Of a stretch of 64,000 nt of DNA, positions 59,678 through 64,000 are shown piece by piece. The stretch is from Neobacillus vireti (GTDB lineage Bacteria > Bacillota > Bacilli > Bacillales > Cytobacillaceae), in contig NZ_LDNB01000014.1 of the NCBI RefSeq assembly GCF_001026695.1, forward strand, positions 158,184 through 222,183. Reading direction: 5' to 3'. A program made the translations under genes and the position numbers. Each line of letters starts with the position of its first letter. Positions within the stretch are counted from its first letter, which is position 1. The notes below the pieces were generated by a model. That model saw only the letters and a list, made by a program, of their open reading frames with translations. It was not told the origin of the DNA and did not search any database.

Positions 59678-60559
59678 ATGGGAAATAGGCGCTATCTGAA
59701 TTTCCAAGGTTACTCCTTTATGATGCCGGCATTACTGGCGATTCTTTTCTTTACAATTGTTCCAGTCGTGTACGCGTTTTTCATGATGTTTTATAAAGTA
59801 GATATTTTATCCGGTGCAAGGACGTTTATAGGCCTTGATAATTTTCGAAAAATATTTGAAGACCCGAAGTTTTGGGCTTCGTTTACCAATACATTTCGTT
59901 ATGTGTTAGTTGTTGTTCCGATTCAAACGGTGATTGCGATGGCATTGGCGGCGTTATTAAATAGCAAAATCAATTTCAGCCGCGGTTTTTTAACGATCAT
60001 GTTTATTCCAACATTAACCTCTTCGTCGGCGATGACACTGATTTTTATGTGGCTGTTTAATAATAATGGATTAATGGCGAATATGATGGAACAATTATTT
60101 GGCATGAAGGTTGAATTTTTAACGAATCCAAGTCTTGCTTTAACGGTTATTATGGCAATGAATATCTTTTCCACTGTTCCACATTTCATGGTTGTCTTTT
60201 TGTCAGGTTTGCAAGATATACCGGACAGTTTATATGAGGCAGCATCTTTAGATGGAGCCAATTCTTTTAAGAAATTCCTTCATGTTACTGTCCCTCAGCT
60301 GATGCCGATTACGTTTTATGTCATTACGATGGGTTTAGTAGGCTGTTTTCAAATCTTTGACCAAGCCTTTATCCTTTCTGGCGGTACAGGGGGTCCACAG
60401 AATTCTACATTGACGTTCTCACTGTATATTTATCAGCTGGCCTTCACCAGCAATGACATGGGCAGAGCAACAGCTTTAGCATTTGTACTCGGAACGATTA
60501 TTTTCGCCGTTACGTATATAGTCAATAAACTATTAAAAGCGGACGAAGTAAATGGGTGA
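59678..60559 (+). CDS. CUT1 ABC transporter permease (MalF type)
   Basis: A 293-residue protein with about six helices and an EAA loop E-A-A-S-L-D-G-A-N near residue 190. ATG 59678 follows GAGGTG by six bases; the frame opens at a GTG within that site. Its stop overlaps the start of the next permease. Confidence 0.88.
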   Translation: MGNRRYLNFQGYSFMMPALLAILFFTIVPVVYAFFMMFYKVDILSGARTFIGLDNFRKIFEDPKFWASFTNTFRYVLVVVPIQTVIAMALAALLNSKINFSRGFLTIMFIPTLTSSSAMTLIFMWLFNNNGLMANMMEQLFGMKVEFLTNPSLALTVIMAMNIFSTVPHFMVVFLSGLQDIPDSLYEAASLDGANSFKKFLHVTVPQLMPITFYVITMGLVGCFQIFDQAFILSGGTGGPQNSTLTFSLYIYQLAFTSNDMGRATALAFVLGTIIFAVTYIVNKLLKADEVNG

Positions 60560-61392
60560 TGACAATGAAAAAGAATAATAAAAAACTTAAAATTTTCGTT
60601 TATACATTGTTAATTATTTATTCAATCTTTACCCTTGCTCCGTTCTTGTGGAGTATCTTGACTTCTTTTAAAACGACTGCTGAAATCGCAGCGGGCGGAA
60701 CGATTTTACCAGAAAATTGGAGCCTTAAAGGGTATGAGACGGTCCTTGCTTCACAGCTGCCGACTTGGGTTGTCAACTCCTTATTAGTTGCCTTACTTAC
60801 AACCGGCATTAACCTTATTTTTAATACAATGGCAGGCTACGCATTAGCCCGGATTGATTTTAAAGGGCGCCATGTTTTGTTCAGTATGTTGCTAGCGTTA
60901 ATTATGATTCCATCACAAGTGACGATGATTCCCTTGTACATCGTGGTATCGAAGCTTGGATTAGTGGATACGCATTGGTCTATTATTCTTACGACGATGA
61001 TTAATATTGGCTATATTTTTATGATGCGGCAGTTTTTCGTTAACTTCCCAAGAGATGTGGAAGAGGCTGCAACCATGGACGGTTTATCAAAGATTGGCAC
61101 CTTTTTCAGGATTGTACTGCCGAATGCCAAGGCCGCCGTTGCGACACAAGCGGTGTTTGTCTTCATGGGCGTATGGAATGAATTTATGAAGCCATTGCTG
61201 TTCATTTCCAGCCCGGATAAATACATGCTGACACAAGGGTTAAACTCGCTTGCGAAGGCTTATAAAACGGCGACCCAATGGGACGTCATCATGGCGGGCG
61301 CGCTTATTTCCATCATTCCGATTTTTATTATTTATATTGTGCTCAACAAGTATTTTATTACGAGCAATGATCAAACAGCCGGAGTGAAATAA
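60559..61392 (+). CDS. CUT1 ABC transporter permease (MalG type)
   Basis: A 277-residue protein with about six helices; the EAA loop reads E-E-A-A-T-M-D-G-L-S near residue 170. The TGATG overlap favours ATG 60559; GTG 60556 and ATG 60565 are in the same frame. The C-terminus differs from the usual G-S-V-K-G. No ATPase gene follows. Confidence 0.87.
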   Translation: MTMKKNNKKLKIFVYTLLIIYSIFTLAPFLWSILTSFKTTAEIAAGGTILPENWSLKGYETVLASQLPTWVVNSLLVALLTTGINLIFNTMAGYALARIDFKGRHVLFSMLLALIMIPSQVTMIPLYIVVSKLGLVDTHWSIILTTMINIGYIFMMRQFFVNFPRDVEEAATMDGLSKIGTFFRIVLPNAKAAVATQAVFVFMGVWNEFMKPLLFISSPDKYMLTQGLNSLAKAYKTATQWDVIMAGALISIIPIFIIYIVLNKYFITSNDQTAGVK

Positions 61393-61410
61393 CTACTAGG
61401 GGAGACTATC

Positions 61411-62076
61411 ATGTTAAAAGCAGTTATTTTTGATTTAGATGGAGTGATTACCGATACAGCTGAATGGCATTATTTAGCCTGGAGGGAATTGGCGAACCGT
61501 ATCGGGATTGATTTTAACCGTGAATTTAATGAAGAATTAAAGGGCATCAGCCGTATGGAGAGTTTGGAAAAAATTCTTGCGTTGGGCGGTAAAGCTGATC
61601 GATATAGTGAGACGGAAAAAATTGAGCTAGCCAGTACGAAAAATGATCACTATGTTCAACTTCTAACGCAAATGAAGCCGGATGCTATTTTTCCAGGAAT
61701 AAAAGAGTTGCTGGAAGAGTTAAAAGCGAACGGCGTTCTGATTGGATTAGCGTCTGCCAGCAAGAATGCACCGGCGATTTTACAATCGCTCGAAATTACG
61801 AATTATTTCCAAACGGTTGTCAATCCTGATGAGGTGGAGAGAGGGAAGCCGGCACCGGATATCTTTTTAAGGGCCGCGGAAAAATTAGCGGTCTCACCAG
61901 CAGAGTGCATCGGGATTGAAGACGCAACGGCGGGAATTACGGCGATTAAGGATGCCGGGATGTATGCCGTTGGTGTTGGCACCATTGAAAAAATGAAGCA
62001 AGCGGGTGCTGATTTAGTGGTTGAAGATACACAGGAGCTTGTTTTATCTGTATTATTGCGGGAATTTAACCAATAA
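61411..62076 (+). CDS. pgmB: Beta-phosphoglucomutase
   Basis: A 221-residue HAD-family mutase. The nucleophile and acid/base Asp pair is in F-D-L-D-G-V-I-T-D-T near residue 8; the cap has H-Y-L-A-W-R; motif II S-A-S-K-N near 115, motif III Lys in R-G-K-P-A-P-D near 146 and motif IV I-E-D-A-T-A-G near 170. It turns beta-glucose-1-phosphate from GH65 into glucose-6-phosphate. GGGGAG precedes the ATG. Confidence 0.92.
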   Translation: MLKAVIFDLDGVITDTAEWHYLAWRELANRIGIDFNREFNEELKGISRMESLEKILALGGKADRYSETEKIELASTKNDHYVQLLTQMKPDAIFPGIKELLEELKANGVLIGLASASKNAPAILQSLEITNYFQTVVNPDEVERGKPAPDIFLRAAEKLAVSPAECIGIEDATAGITAIKDAGMYAVGVGTIEKMKQAGADLVVEDTQELVLSVLLREFNQ

Positions 62077-62141
62077 TTTGTTGACGGGAAAAATAGATTA
62101 AAGATAATCTAAGAAAAAAGGGTTTAAATAGGAAGTGGGTT

Positions 62142-63200
62142 TTGACGTTGGCTACGATTAAAGATGTGGCGAAAGAAGCCGGTGTTTCAATTGGCGTTGT
62201 ATCCAAGGCGTTTAACAATTATCCGGATATTAGTGAAAAAACAAAACAGCGGATTTTTGAAGTGGCGAAGGAATTAAATTATTCTCCCAATCTTGTCGCT
62301 AGAAATTTATCGTCAAAAAAACAAAATACGATTGGCATGATTACATCAGGCTTTTTTGATAGCGGTGTGAAGGATAATAACAATTCCTTCCAATTATTCA
62401 AAGGTGTTTATACCGCTGTGGAGCAAAACCAATATGAGCTAGCGATCTATCTGATTGATTCATTGAAACAGAAACAAAAAAGCTATGCCCAATTTTGCAA
62501 GGAGCGAAATATTGGCGGGGCCGTGTTAGCAGGAATCCGTATCGATGATCCCTATTTTAAAGAATTGATTGATACCAAGATTCCCTGCGTTATTTTGGAT
62601 GTAAAGACAGGTAATGAAAGTGAATTTATCGGGAGTGTTTCCATCAACAATCGTGCCGCCAGTAAGGACATAGCCCGCTATTTATTAAACCGCAATCATC
62701 GGGAAATCGTCGTGGTCACTGGTAAAAAAGAAACATGGGTCAATGTGGAACGGACAGCAGGTGTGAAGGAAGCGATGGATGAGTACGGTCTTGAACTCAA
62801 GGATGAGAACATTTTACCTGCTAGTTTTTCTGAAAATGAAGCATATTTGCTGACAAAGGAGCTATTGGAGACGAGGAAACCGACCGCTTTCCTCTGCTTT
62901 AGTGACTTAATGGCGCTAGGTGTGATGAAGGCGGTTAAAGAAGCAGGTTTAAGGATTCCGGAAGATGTTTCCGTAACGGGCTTTGATGGCATTTTAATTA
63001 GTGAATTTAGCCAGCCTGGCCTAACGACGATTGAGCAGAATTTTTTCGAAATGGGCAAACAAGCGGCATTATTGCTCCAACAATTGATGGAAGGCACCTC
63101 TTCCGAAAGAAATATTTATGTGGATTATCAATTGGTTGAACGAAATAGTGTTGGTTCGGTGCCTGTCACTACCCGATTTTTGTCGAATAAAAAAGTATAA
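62142..63200 (+). CDS. LacI-family transcriptional regulator
   Basis: A 352-residue repressor. The N-terminal helix-turn-helix is T-I-K-D-V-A-K-E-A-G-V-S-I-G-V-V-S-K-A-F-N with the hinge L-V-A-R-N-L-S-S-K-K near 58, followed by a sugar-binding domain. The start is TTG with AGGAAG upstream; a second TTG six bases on is possible. The three operators before GH65 are the likely target, with the imported glucoside or glucose phosphate as inducer (inference). Confidence 0.88.
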   Translation: MTLATIKDVAKEAGVSIGVVSKAFNNYPDISEKTKQRIFEVAKELNYSPNLVARNLSSKKQNTIGMITSGFFDSGVKDNNNSFQLFKGVYTAVEQNQYELAIYLIDSLKQKQKSYAQFCKERNIGGAVLAGIRIDDPYFKELIDTKIPCVILDVKTGNESEFIGSVSINNRAASKDIARYLLNRNHREIVVVTGKKETWVNVERTAGVKEAMDEYGLELKDENILPASFSENEAYLLTKELLETRKPTAFLCFSDLMALGVMKAVKEAGLRIPEDVSVTGFDGILISEFSQPGLTTIEQNFFEMGKQAALLLQQLMEGTSSERNIYVDYQLVERNSVGSVPVTTRFLSNKKV

Positions 63201-63221
63201 AAGCGATTTAAGAAGGAATGA

Positions 63222-64000
<779 letters not shown>

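Overview
The window looks like chromosomal DNA of a low-GC, endospore-forming-type Bacillaceae (Bacillus/Neobacillus-like; genus is my inference). Support: strong AAGGAGG ribosome sites with many TTG/GTG starts, SigA-type promoters, CcpA (cre) sites, a bacterial NO synthase, YcnI and YjaZ homologues, lipoprotein solute-binding proteins, and a high-GC repeat element of a kind I recall from Bacillaceae genomes. I found no tRNA, rRNA, phage, transposase or CRISPR array.

Layout. 1-6.7 kb: end of a cell-wall-binding protein, an FCD/GntR regulator with a PLP-dependent sulfur enzyme, a CUT1 sugar ABC operon without ATPase, and an orphan NitT/TauT-type ATPase flanked by gene remnants. 7.0-7.4 kb: seven tandem copies of a 52-bp unit in a kilobase without genes. 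7.6-11 kb: small membrane proteins (DUF421, TM2, DUF4190) and a GGDEF protein. 11.4-20.4 kb: second CUT1 operon (binding protein, two permeases), a secreted 1411-residue GH92 alpha-mannosidase, and a ROK regulator. 20.4-24.7 kb: small unknown protein, azoreductase, and a glutamine-type ABC operon. 24.7-28.5 kb: amino-sugar PTS (EIICB, NanE epimerase, RpiR regulator, EIIA). 28.5-32.3 kb: M20 amidohydrolase, a second GGDEF protein closely related to the first, and NO synthase. 32.3-36.5 kb: class I ribonucleotide reductase operon on the minus strand (nrdE-like, nrdF-like, flavodoxin), preceded by tandem NrdR boxes, a cobalamin riboswitch and a terminator. 36.7-41.7 kb: HupE/UreJ, YcnI, a two-component system, SCO1 and OsmC. 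41.7-46.6 kb: a decayed region, esterase, extradiol dioxygenase, a broken tautomerase, small proteins and a secreted nucleosidase. 46.6-55.8 kb: xylose-type CUT2 ABC transporter (xylFGH-like) followed by a XylFII-LytS-YesN-like three-component sensor and a further binding protein. 55.8-64 kb: alpha-glucoside phosphorolysis cluster (GH65 phosphorylase, CUT1 transporter, beta-phosphoglucomutase, LacI regulator, GH13 alpha-glucosidase running off the end).

How the parts fit. The window is dominated by carbohydrate uptake. The three CUT1 operons lack an ATPase and presumably share an MsmX-like one encoded elsewhere. In every transporter operon where a binding-protein gene precedes other transporter genes, a strong RNA hairpin separates it from the next gene, probably to give more binding protein than membrane subunits. 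Regulators sit beside their targets: FCD with nested palindromes in its own promoter, ROK with the mannosidase, RpiR with a palindrome at the PTS transcription start, YesN with a cre-overlapped xylF promoter, LacI with three identical operators before GH65.

The most notable regulatory region is the leader of the ribonucleotide reductase operon, where NrdR control and a B12 off-switch are stacked. About fifteen short palindromes of two related types (GGGAC..GTCCC and GGTGCCTGACACC) lie in gaps between genes, often right after stop codons.
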